Positions 45,461 through 55,409 of a stretch of DNA of 64,000 nucleotides are shown piece by piece. The position numbers and the translations under genes were made by a program. Where the stretch lies: contig NC_085849.1 in NCBI RefSeq assembly GCF_020906515.1, positions 1,736,001 through 1,800,000 of the forward strand, given 5' to 3'. This DNA comes from Vanrija pseudolonga. Its lineage: Eukaryota; Basidiomycota; Tremellomycetes; Trichosporonales; Trichosporonaceae. Every line of letters starts with the position of its first letter. Positions within the stretch are counted from its first letter, which is position 1. Below the pieces are notes generated by a model. That model did not search any database. It saw nothing but the letters and a program-made list of their open reading frames with translations, and was not told the origin of the DNA.

Positions 45461-46219
45461 GTGGGGCTACTCGGTACGGGGGCGCGAAGAAGTGCATGTG
45501 GATGCGAGGGGGACGATGAGTCGAGTCGACAAGAATACCGATGGCAAGCCGCGGAACGACTCGACACGACATCGGTGAATCGATGCACAGCCGGTGCGAA
45601 TGCCGGCGAGTTGGATCCAACACACACAACAGCCCGAGGCAAGTGGAGAGCTGTAGCCTGGCGATAGCAACCCGATGGATACGCATGCTACCCAGACCTC
45701 GGGCCCACGTTCCTGTTGCTGATTTACGCATGGTGCTCGCTGTGCAGGCTGATTTACGCTTCTTCCGAGGTCCCAAGAAGCGAAATAGCCCGCGTCGTAA
45801 CTGGCTACTAACAGGCTGGGCGGTGAGACGCGCCGAAGATCGCCGTAAACAAACATTGTCCCGACGTCGTGTGCGCCCGCTATGGCCTCTCGGCTTGCGG
45901 CTCGCGGCAACATGGGAACTACTGCATGCGTTTTGTCTCTTTCACAGACTACAATCATATGGTGGTGGTGGTGTTAAACATGAACACGGGAGGCGTGTGG
46001 CGGTTGTGTGTACTCTTACAGGCTATGGTGCAGGCTATATAGTGCAGTGTCCGGTGCCAGGGCTAGTGGCGATTATTAATGGGGTGATACTACAGGGGGA
46101 AGGTGCGCGTACGTGTGCGCGAGTGCGTGTGCTGCTCGTCCAAGTGGAGAGCGTCGCGAATACAACCGAAGGAGGAGGCGAATGGAGCGTGACGGGGCGA
46201 GCAGAGTTGTCGGCTCGGC
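45461..46219. other. 3' intergenic between convergent AIR and cysteine-rich genes
   Basis: No gene supported. An open frame on the plus strand (about 45541-46344) runs into the neighbouring gene on the other strand and has no recognisable domain. Confidence 0.5.
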
Positions 46220-47491
46220 TCAATGAGGCGTGTTGTGGGCAGTGGCGTAGGTCGAGCGGAGGGTCCACTCGCCGACCCACCACTTGTCGTCATTGTGTGC
46301 GCCCCATCGGGGTTCGAGCTGAGCGTGGCTGCGGGTCGGGGTAGTTGGGGCCGTGTGATACTGGCCGCCTAAGTCTGAGAGGCCGATGAATGATTGGCTC
46401 GGCGAAGTGCTCGCGCGCGAGCTGGCGCCCGACGACAAGAAGTTGGCGTCGAAGAAAGCGACCCCATTTTCAAAGTCTTCCTGTCGGGCTTTTGCCTCGA
46501 GGAAGTTGTGCTCTTGGTGCCTGCGCACGAGGGCCGTGACATGGTGATGACGCTCAGTCTCGGTGTGGTCTGGCGCGGTGTTTCAGCGTGGGAATGGGGC
46601 GGCGTGGGGATCATCAAAATAACACTCACAGCCCGTGTGGCAGTAACGCGACTGAGCTGGGTCTACGACGAGGTTGAGGCAGAGCTCGCCGTCGGCATTC
46701 CGGGCGCGGCACGAGTGCTGTACACGTGTTAGAGAACGACGCCGAGCAACGAGGTGGCGTGCACTCACAATGGCACAAAAGGCCGAGCCGTTGATCGTCT
46801 CCTCGGCGCAGGTGCCGACAGGGTTGTAGGTGCACTGCGGCGGCGTCAACACGAGGCACCACGGGGTTGAAAGGGGAGCGCCTCAACTTACCCTGCCCTT
46901 GGCAATCCAAATGTTCTGCTGCTCGCTAGTGAGGAGGATCCTACGACGCGGGGCCTGCTGGTGTTGGTGCTGCTGAACGATGCGAGAAGGCGTTGGGGCC
47001 ACGGCCGGGGCAGGAGGGTTGGCCGTGACCGCTGGGCCAGAGAGGCGCTGGACCATGGGCTTGCGGCGATTCCGGCGGTGCTTGCGGAGGTACTGGGCCT
47101 GCTGGAGGACTTGTGCTACTGGCTCGGGGATAGAGGTGGCCGAGTCAACACACGAGGCGGCAGCACCATCGTCCCCCGACTCGTGCTCGCTGCCAGAGGC
47201 GAGCCCCTCATGAGAGGGCGACGAGCTCGAGTTACCCAGCGTGAGCGCCGGCGTCTCAGGCGTAAACTCTTGAGCGTCGACCATGACCTGGAGGCCGTAC
47301 CCGCGCCCGACAGCGACGACATGTGACGCGGCGACGGTGGGCCCCCTAGCTGGGGAAAGGGGTCCGTTGGCAGTGATGCGCGTCGGGGTCGGGGCCGTCG
47401 GGGCTGGGCACGAGGCTGGGCGGTAGGCCGGGAGTGGGGTTAAGGGGCGAGACGAGCTCTCGGACGTGGATAAGTTTGAGTGCGAGCCCAT
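46220..47491 (-). CDS. Uncharacterised cysteine-rich, probably zinc-binding protein
   Basis: Four exons (46892-47491, 46769-46834, 46626-46717, 46220-46520) encode 352 residues. The first 200 are Ser/Pro/Ala-rich with a basic patch (LRKHRRNRRKPMVQRL), suggesting nuclear location. The following segment, built from two small exons, has a dense cysteine pattern: CTYNPVGTC, GSAFCAIHSC, GELCLNLVV, YCHTGCEHQEHN, then a helical EAKARQEDFENG. Seven cysteines plus His in about 60 residues argue for a zinc-binding fold. The third exon donor was set at GA/GTGTTA, since only this phase joins HTGCEHQEHNFLEA; the nearer GTGAGT breaks the frame. I do not know the family. Confidence 0.72.
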
Positions 47492-50077
47492 GGTGGTGGT
47501 GGTGTATTTGGGAGTAGGGAAGAGAGGTGGGGTAAGGTCGTGCGGACCCCGCGCTGCAGTGTGGTATTTATGTTGGAGGAGTGCGCCCAAAGGGGGGTGG
47601 GGGCGTGTGTGCGGGGTGTGAGAGGGGGGTGGGAAGTGGGAGGCGCCGTGGTGACGACGGAAGGGCTAAGGCGTGTTGTGTGTTGTTGTTGTTACTGATT
47701 GAGAAGAGTGGGGTGTGCGAGGTGGTCGTTGCGAGAATAAAATGTTGAGGAGTGGGGTGTGTGCGTGCCGTGTGGTGGGTGGGTGGCTTGAGGGGAACAA
47801 TGACAACAGTGACGACCGACGACGACGACGACGCGACAAGAAACGGTGGCAAAGAGGCAAGGTCCGGCGAAGGCGGCGGCGCAGGCGGCGAGATTAGACT
47901 CACGACTGAAAGCAGCAGGGCAGCAGGTGGGGGGCGGGGCGCGTCATGGCGCTTTTAAACTCTGACACGCTGCATGTCACTCGGCAAGGCCCGGAACGAC
48001 GCCCAGGCGACGGCAGCGACGGCAGCAGCGACAACGACGACGACAGCCGCGAAGAGGGGCGTGACCCGGCCGGCCAGCCGATGAGCGGGCGGGGCGCGGG
48101 CAGCAGCAGCAGCACCAGCAGCAACCACTGCTCGTGCACAGTCACATCAGCAGCTAGCATCTACGCGAATCCCTCGTCTCTCGTCGCAAATCCGACGACA
48201 CGACGCAAGCGGCGCCGCCGTCGGCGCCCCAGCCACCACCACGACTCTAAATCCGACCAGTCGACTGCCAGTCCTTTGGCCACCCGCCCGCCACCCGCTC
48301 ACACGCCCGCGCGTGAAACACACGCCCTTGCGCTGCACACACACGCGCCGCGGCCCCGGATACGGATACGGGTGGCGCGGCTGGGCACCTGGGCAAGCGA
48401 GCAAGTGAGGGGGCGGCGCACCCACACACGCACGGCCCAGTTGCGGTGCCCGACGACCGACGACGTTGCGACGATACGCGTTGCGCTGCGACTAGAGTAC
48501 CGCCGGCACCACCCGGATTGGCGTTGCTGTTTTCTGGCCGGATCTTGACACTGCGCACACACAGCTGCTATCGGCCACATAGCCCGCATAGCTTGGCGTC
48601 ACCAGGTGCGCGTCGTCGTGGCCAGCGGGCACCAGCACCCTCCTTTGCTTGGAGGAGTTCGCGCAGTTGGAGCTCCACCGGACACACCCCGCCTCGTGGA
48701 CACCTGCCCGCTGCCGCACGCTGCACGCCACCGCCCACCACGCCGCGCCACCGTTTCGAATGCGTCATTTCTGATTTCGCTCAATCCAATTCCGGCAAAC
48801 CGGACGGACGGATTATCCCCACACTGCGCGCTCGGGCGGGCGCAGGTCGTAGTGCCTTTGGCTGGGGTCGGGAAGTTGCGGATTGTCGCGACGTGCAGCA
48901 GGCGATGGAGATTCTGCATGCGCATCTTGCGGAGGTGCTACCTCGCCTCTGGCGACTACTGGGGATGTCTTGGCCCCGTAAGCGAGCCCCTGGTGCACGG
49001 CGATGTCGCGGGGTAGAGGGGGAGAGGGGGGAGGGAGGGGGGTGGCGAGGCCCGAGCGTGTCTCACCGGCCAAGCGGCGTGTCCGCCGGCCGCAGGCGAG
49101 CAGTATCGCCGCGCACGAAAAAGCTTAAAGCGAGGTGCTGGGTGCAACGTGCTGCGCCACGGACGTGTGAATCAGACAGAAGAGACAAAGAAGCATGGCC
49201 AGCAGCGTGGCGGTGTGGCGTCTGGCGCCTGGCGAAAATCTCGCTGCGCCGCGCCGCGTCGTCGCGTCGCGTCGAGACTGATAACGCTCGGGTCAGATCA
49301 AAGGAGGGCGCTTGCCAGCTGGGCCTGGCCACGACGCACATATCAGGCCGTGAGATCTGCCCCAACTTGTCGCGTTTCATTTTGCGTGCGGCGCATTGCA
49401 TTGCATGAGGCGGCCCGCGGGCGGGAACGTCGCCGAGCTGCCACTTGGAGGCAGGTGGATGTATTTAGCTCCATCCGCCACGTTCGTGCCTACTCCTGGC
49501 GTGGGAGTGGGCGCGGGGTACCGGGGTTGACGGCTGGCATGTGGCATGGCTCCCTCGTATCTGGCCTCCGCGTTCTAGCATCCCACCAGCGCATGTGAGC
49601 GAGTAGGGCCGCTGCCCATGTTCTGGGCCAGAGGACAGAGATCGCTGCCCATGTTCCGCGCCGAGCGATCGCGTCGTGCAGTCGCAGGTCGCGTCTCGCT
49701 CTGGTCGCGTCGTCGCGGTTTGATTTACCGCCCAGAATGCAGAGTGAAGCCGCCGCTCCGCCCGTCACGAGCGAGCCCAGGCCCGCCAGTCGGCGTACTT
49801 GTACTTCTCGTGCCCGTCAGGTTGAGATGCATGCTCTGCACACGACGACCGAGGAATGGATGGCATGCATGTATGCATGCATTCGGACACGGCGATGGGC
49901 AAGTCGCTGGACACTTCCGCTGCGATGGCAGGTCACGTGAGCACCCCTCACTCAGGAGCTTTCTAGAAGTTGGGCGTGTAACTCGTCATGGCCGACGAGG
50001 TAGGTGATGGTGACGGAGCAGCCGTCCAAGTTGCGATTGTGACAACCACCTCGCACCTGTACAATACTCTACCCACC
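47492..50077. other. Long non-coding stretch, 2.6 kb, between divergent genes
   Basis: Largest gap in the window. I find no gene: the open frames are Arg/Pro/Ser-rich and switch strand without splice support. It contains CAG/GAC-type trinucleotide runs (about 47819 and 48104), a G-rich run at 49019-49048, TGCATGC-type motifs near 49830-49890, and a heat-shock element 110 bp before AHA1. An unrecognised non-coding RNA cannot be excluded. Confidence 0.45.
49961..49968. promoter_or_regulatory. Heat-shock element TTCTAGAA upstream of AHA1
   Basis: TTCTAGAA is a perfect tail-to-tail pair of the Hsf1 unit (TTCnnGAA), 110 bp before the AHA1 ATG. AHA1 is a known Hsf1 target in yeast and mammals, so the match of site and gene is meaningful although based on two units only. 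Confidence 0.5.
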
Positions 50078-51491
50078 ATGGCCGCACCAAAGCCCCTCAC
50101 CGACTTCCAGCAGACATACCACTGGCGCGTGCGTGTTGTTGTGTTGATTGCCGCTGCGACGTTGCTGACGTCGTCGCCAGAACAAGAACTGCGGGCCCTG
50201 GGCGCAGGAGTGGGTCAAGAAGGAGCTGCCGGGCCTCAAGGCGTCGGACGCGACGCACGAGGCGGAGATCACCGAGGTCACGAGCGTCAGCGGTGACTGC
50301 GACCTGGGCCAGCGCAAGGGCAAGTGAGTTGGGTCGGGGTGCCTTGCAGCCGACCAGCGCTGACCGCAGGCTCCTCACCATCTACGACCTCGAGGTCGAG
50401 GCCAAGTGGAAGGGCACGGGCAAGTCGGGCGAGGAAGTGACTGGGCGCCTCTCGATCCCCGAGTTCAGCCACGAGATGATCGACGGCATCTCGGACTACG
50501 TGTTCAACTTTTCCGTGGACTCTGGCTCCTCCGACGCCGACGACGTGCTGGCCTTTGCGCGGAAGAGCCTCGCCCCCGTGCTCGAGGAGCGGCTGAACGG
50601 GTTCCGCCTCGAGCTGCTGACCGCGCACGGCATCTTCGAGGGGGCGAGCAACGCGCCGAGCGGCGCGAGCACGCCCGCGCTGCAGAGCTACTCGCCCGCC
50701 CCGCCCGGCGAGGTGCGCTCCAAGGCGTCGACCCCCGCGCCCAAGCCTGCCACCCCGGCGCCAGAGGCCACGTCCCTCAAGACGGTCACGGTCGAGGTCA
50801 ACGCGCAGCTCCAGGCGTCGGCCGACGACCTCTGGTCCATCCTCACCGACGAGAACCGCGTGCCCATGTGGAGCCGCGCCGCGGCCAAGATCACCCCCAC
50901 GCCCGGCACGCCGTACGAGCTGTTCGGCGGCAACGTGTCGGGCAAGATTGTCGAGGCGGACAAGCCGACCAAGCTCGTGCAGACGTGGCAGACAAAGTCG
51001 CCCGGATGGCCCTCTGGTGGGTTGCGATAATTGCTGCCGACTAACCCGCAGACCACTACGGCACCATGACCATCACGCTCAAGCAGGGCTCGGACTCGAC
51101 GGCCGGTACGTCGCCCACCCGAGCACTTCTGACCCCAGTGACCTTTTCGCTTGCCGGCGTGCCCGCGAGCCGCGAGTCGGACATTGAGCGCGCCCTCAAC
51201 GGCTTCTACATCCAGGGGTGGGTCGTGTGTCCGTGGCCAGGTGACTGACGGCATGGCAGGTTGAAACAGATGGGGTTAGTCATTTCGTCGTCGTCGCGGA
51301 CGTTTGTAGACAAGCCGGCGGCGCGGGGCAAGGCCACGGCGACGCGGCGGGCAAAGAAGGCCAGAGCGCCGAACGCCGCGCCAACGCTGCTGGAGCGCGT
51401 CGCACGCCCAGAGGTCGTGGCGGGCACTGCGGCCGTCGCGCTCGCCGCCGTGTTTGTCGGCCTCGTCGCGTCGACCTTCAGGCAGACGTAG
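50078..51491 (+). CDS. AHA1: AHA1-like Hsp90 co-chaperone with C-terminal membrane segment
   Basis: Six exons (50078-50128, 50181-50323, 50370-51016, 51052-51105, 51139-51217, 51260-51491) encode 384 residues. The N-terminal Aha1 domain shows WRNKNCGPWAQEWVKKEL and LYxLEVEAKWKG-type strands (IYDLEVEAKWKGTG, LSIPEFSHEM). After a Ser/Ala/Pro linker comes the Bet v1-like AHSA1 domain (VEVNAQLQASADDLWSILTD, FGGNVSGKIVEADKPTKLVQ). Aha1 binds the Hsp90 middle domain and stimulates its ATPase. The normal NxNNWHW motif is replaced by FQQTYHW. The last exon adds a basic linker (TRRAKKARAP) and a hydrophobic helix (about 357-378, VVAGTAAVALAAVFVGLVAS) ending four residues from the stop, as in tail-anchored proteins. 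That tail is not found in yeast or human Aha1. Confidence 0.87.
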
Positions 51492-51686
51492 CCTGCCTGC
51501 TTTTTCCACTAGATACTGACAGGCGCAGCCTGGGCACCATGCTTTAAACACCTCCAGCCGACCGCTTGCGCGGACAAAAACAAAACAAACAAACAGCATA
51601 TAGAACGAATACATCATGAATGTGTTGGTGTACAGGCGGCGTGGGTGCGTGCGCAGAGTGTCCAAGAGTGTGTGTATGCGGGTAGA

Positions 51687-53635
51687 TCACGGGGCTGGGG
51701 GGCGTGCAGCAGGCGGGCGTGTGGGCGAAGGCGACGGCGACGCGCTGTCGTCCCTCCGTGCCGCCCAGTCGGGGTTATAGCTGGGCGGGACGAGCTCTGG
51801 CTCGAGCTCCTCCTCGTCTTCGGGCTCGTCGAGCGACCCAGCGTCCTGCTCCTGCTCGACGCGGCGCGGCCGGGGTTCTGGCACTGGCGCGGGCGCCGTC
51901 GGCACCGTCACCCCGCGGGCGCTCTTTGTTGTCCGCGCGCTCGCGCCCGCGACGGCAGGCCACACTGCGCCGCCCGGCGTCGTGGGCGTAATGGGCGACG
52001 ACTGCGCCGAGCCCCGCGCGCTCATCGCGGCCAGCGTCTCGCCCTTGGCTATGAGGTACGCCGTGCTGGATCCCGGCGACGAGCGGGTAGGCGACGACAG
52101 CGGCGGCAGGTCGGTCCGCGCCGTGTGGTACTCGTCCGTGCTGGCCGTCGTCGTCAGCGTGTCTGGAGGCGCAGCCGCCGCTGCACCCTCGTCGTCGATG
52201 ACGAACGGCGCGGTGCGCTCGCGCTCCGAGACGTATGGCGTCGGGAGCACGCCGTGCTCGTCCTCCAGCGACGCGGTCTTGGCCTCGGCGGCCTCCGGTT
52301 CTGGCGCGGGGTGCCGCCGCCGGCCGAGGCAGAAGGCGAGCGCGGCGATGATGACCAGCAGCGCCACGCCGCCAATGACGCCGCCGACAATGGCGCCGGT
52401 GTGGGACGCCTTTTTGCTTGGCTCTGCAGGCGGCTTGATATCGCTGGCGGTGTCAGCTTCATCTCCCAGCGGTGTGGTCACACCGCGCACCTTAACCCAG
52501 AGTAGAACGTCACGGCGTGGTACCCATGCCCGGCGTTATCGCCCGGCAGCCCCGTCGAGCCAGAGCTCAGCTGCGCAGTGTACTGCACCGCCGGGTCGAG
52601 CGGCGTGGCGTACAGCACCACGGGGTCCTCCCACGCCGAGCGCGCGTTGAAGACCGACGACGTCTCGGAGAGCGGCGGCGCAGGCGTCAGCGCGACGATG
52701 TAGCTGCCCATCTTGGGGCCTGTCGTGCCGTTCACCACGAGGAACGACGTGTTGGCCGGCACGGGGAACGTGAGGACGGACACGTTGCCGCCTACGATGT
52801 GGGAGTATGGCTGGCCTGCGGCGTGAGTTGGGCGGGCCACAAGCAGCGCGGCTTACCGTCTGCGCCGGGCTGCGTGCTGACGTTCCACGCGCCTTGGGCG
52901 GTGTAGAATGGGTTGACGGTGCCGTTGAGCACGGTCGGCTCGACGTGCGTCGTCATGTCCGCGAAGGTGGGCCTGGGGGTGTCAGTGGGCCATGCAACGG
53001 ACGTGGCGAGCACGCTGCCGCGGGCTCGCGCTCGCGCTCGCCACCGCCACTCACGCCTGCGTCTGCACCGCGTATGTGATGAGCACGTTGTCCACGGTCC
53101 AGTTGCCATCAATGTTGAGCTGCACGTCGTGGAATCCCCAGGGCAGCTCGTCGTCGGTGCCCCAGATGACGTCGGTGGTGCTGGCGCTCACGTTGGCCGT
53201 CTGCACGTCGACGAAGACGTTGGGCGGTGTGACGGGCGTGTTCCCGGCAGTGCGGTTGGGCGCGAACGCGCGCGGGTCGACGCGCCCGTGGAACCACACC
53301 GCCGAGCCGAGGAACTTGGCCTCGATCGACGTGCCGGACCCCGCGCGCGTGGAGCGTACCGGCGCGCCCGAGCCGGCCTGGCTCTGCGCGTGCGCCGCCG
53401 GCGCCGACGCGTTGCCGTAGCTCACGTTCCATGCGGGGTAGACGCTGTTCAGGCCCATGCCCCAGTTGGCGTTGAGCGGCACCGTGTCGCTCGGGCGGTA
53501 GTTGACTGCTGGGTCGGCCGCGGAGAAGGTCCAGTTGACGCGCAGCGTCGGGTTGAACGCCGCGCGTGCTGGGCTCGCGAGGAGCGCGAGCGCGAGCCAC
53601 AGCCCGAGGAAGAGCGCAACAACTGCTCGAGCCAT
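51687..53635 (-). CDS. Secreted-ectodomain type I membrane protein with PPxY tail
   Basis: Four exons (53055-53635, 52857-52972, 52491-52815, 51687-52443) encode 592 residues. A clear signal peptide opens the protein (LFLGLWLALALLASPARA, cleavage after about residue 25). The ectodomain of about 320 residues has many N-glycosylation sequons (NVSY, NRTAG, NWTVD, NGTVN, NTSF) and strand-rich sequence such as GSAVWFHGRV and WGFHDVQLNIDG. One helix (GAIVGGVIGGVALLVIIAALAF) is followed by a Ser/Thr/Pro-rich cytosolic tail with an acidic run and VPPSYNPDW, a canonical PPxY. The plan is common among uncharacterised basidiomycete cell-surface proteins. It is not an obvious paralogue of the array at 8-13.5 kb, which lacks signal peptides, but has a similar tail logic. 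Confidence 0.83.
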
Positions 53636-54232
53636 TGCTGTTGTTGCTCGTCGAGATCGTCGTCGCGACGACGATCAGAGATAGAGGTTAGTGTGCAGTG
53701 TCCAAAGTTGTTAGCGCGCTCAGTGTTCTGGCGTGCTGCTGGCTGGTGCATTGCTGCTCGCCCGACGGTGCGACACGCCGCCACGGGAACAAGATTGTGT
53801 TAGCGCAAAGTGCAAATGGACGGGACAGGGACAATGAACCTTTAAAGCGGTGAGCAGGCACCAGCAGCATAGCAGCAACAGATCAGCCTTTACCTGGCAC
53901 GGCGAGACGCCGACGCGCAGTACATCGCGTGCGCGTGTAGCTTGTGGAGGGGCATTTGTGGATATCGAGCTATATCGAGGGCGACGACGGACATTGAAAG
54001 CAACGCACATCACCAACATTGACGGCGGCGGCCTAACGGCACTGTTGCTGCCCGTCGCCACGCTCGCCAAGCGACGCATCGCCAAATGCCTGATAGTGGC
54101 CGGCCCGTCCGTCCGTCGTCTGGCGGTCGGTTAACGCATGACGACAGTGGGGCAGAAGATACTTATAAGCCGGCGGCTGTGGTCGTGCTCCCCACCAGCT
54201 CTTTCCCCCTCGACACCATCAACCCCCACACC
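53636..54232. other. Divergent promoter region, membrane protein / GNAT
   Basis: No gene. TTATAAG at 54163-54169 lies about 65 bp before the GNAT ATG as a TATA-like box. Confidence 0.5.
54163..54169 (+). promoter_or_regulatory. TATA-like box
   Basis: TTATAAG, 64-70 bp before the GNAT ATG, at a plausible core-promoter distance. Confidence 0.4.
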
Positions 54233-54706
54233 ATGACCGTCACCGTCCGCCCCGTGACCGCCGCCGACGAGGCGCAGTGGCGCGCCCGCTGGGAGAAGTA
54301 CAACATCTTCTACAAGCGCACGGTGCCCGAGAACGTGACGGCCAACACCTGGCGGCGCTTCCTCGACGACAAGATCCCGTCGTATGCCGCCGTGGCTGTC
54401 GACGACGCCAAGCCCGAGGGCGACAACATCATCGGCTTTGTCACCTTCCTGCCGCACATGTTCACCGGCAGCATCGAGGACCAGGTCTACCTCGGCGACC
54501 TGTACGTCGACGACGAGGCGCGCAACGGCGGCGCGGGGCGCAAGCTCATCGAGTATGTGTACGACTGGGCCCGCCAGCACGACATCTACAGCGTCTACTG
54601 GCACACGCAGCACTTCAACCACCGCGCGCAGCTGCTCTACACCAAGGTCGCGGACAAGACCGACTTTGTGCAGTACGGCAAGAGCATCAAGGGGGAGAAG
54701 AAGTAG
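54233..54706 (+). CDS. GNAT-family N-acetyltransferase (HPA2/HPA3-like)
   Basis: A single exon of 157 residues, the only complete gene here without an intron. The GNAT fold is read from VRPVTAADEAQWRARWEKY (motif C region), VYLGDLYVDDEARNGGAGRKLIEYVYDWA (the acetyl-CoA pyrophosphate loop is RNGGAGRKL) and YWHTQHFNHRAQLLYTKV (motif B). The ending resembles fungal Hpa2/Hpa3 proteins, which acetylate histones, polyamines or D-amino acids. The ATG was chosen for its short CACC context and the immediate motif start. Substrate unknown. Confidence 0.9.
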   Translation: MTVTVRPVTAADEAQWRARWEKYNIFYKRTVPENVTANTWRRFLDDKIPSYAAVAVDDAKPEGDNIIGFVTFLPHMFTGSIEDQVYLGDLYVDDEARNGGAGRKLIEYVYDWARQHDIYSVYWHTQHFNHRAQLLYTKVADKTDFVQYGKSIKGEKK

Positions 54707-55196
54707 GCGCGGGTGGGCGTTGGCGCGGGCAAGGAGGCGGGGAGGAGTAGCAGCACGAGCGAGTGACGACCGCCGCGGCAGGTATCAGAAGTCTGGGTAG
54801 CAGGATGAATCATGTCGTGTGATGTTTGTTGTGTGGGGAAGGTGGGCGGGGTATCGGCGAGACGAGGACGCACGCACAGGCGAGGCAGGCGATGGTGTGG
54901 AATGGTGCCATGGGCATGAATGGGCCGCAGGGGCGCGGGCGTCTGGAGTGAATCGGGGTCGCGAGTGGACAGTCGTCGGGGTCACCGTGGTCGTCGCCGT
55001 CGCTGCTGCCAGCGTCGGTGTCGGCGCCGTCGCCGCCGCTGCTCACCCAGTGTCATTCATGGCCGATAAGGCACGGACCTGCCTGCACCGTGCCATGTTG
55101 CATCGTCGTCCCTGGCATGTCGTCTGACCCTGCGCAAGTACAAGTCGGACGTCCCGAACGCTGCACCCTGCCGTCACCCGGCTTGCCCCTTGTCCG

Positions 55197-55215
55197 CATT
55201 AGGCGCTGCCTAATG
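55197..55215. repeat. Short inverted repeat CATTAGGC / GCCTAATG
   Basis: Perfect 8-bp arms around a GCT loop, 195 bp before the VTC1-like ATG; CCTAAT recurs once more at 55220-55225. Could be a protein-binding dyad. Confidence 0.5.
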
Positions 55216-55297
55216 AAATCCTAATACCTCGCCACATTCCTTACACATTGCCCAATTACACCCCGCCCCGCCCGCCGCCACTGGACGATCAAGGACG

Positions 55298-55303
55298 CAC
55301 GTG
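55298..55303. promoter_or_regulatory. CACGTG E-box (possible Pho4-type site)
   Basis: CACGTG 107 bp before the VTC1-like ATG. In yeast, VTC genes are induced by Pho4 through CACGTG under phosphate limitation. Conservation of that wiring here is inference. Confidence 0.4.
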
Positions 55304-55409
55304 CCATCCTGCAGTTGCAGTTCCTCCACAATCACAGGTACCCACCACCACGGCTAGCTGGTGTGCAACTTTGCATCACAACTTGACCATCTCTGTATAC
55401 TACGCCGCC

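Larger units (their letters stand above)
54707..55409. other. Upstream region of the VTC1-like gene
   Basis: No gene. It contains an 8-bp-stem hairpin (55197-55215) and a CACGTG E-box (55298-55303), both within 215 bp of the VTC1-like ATG. Confidence 0.55.

Noticed and set aside
45541-46344. 267-codon plus-strand open frame after AIR
   Set aside because: Runs into the convergent cysteine-rich gene and has no domain.
48446-49408. 320-codon plus-strand open frame in the long gap
   Set aside because: Arg/Pro/Ser-rich composition typical of random GC-rich frames; no motif or family pattern.
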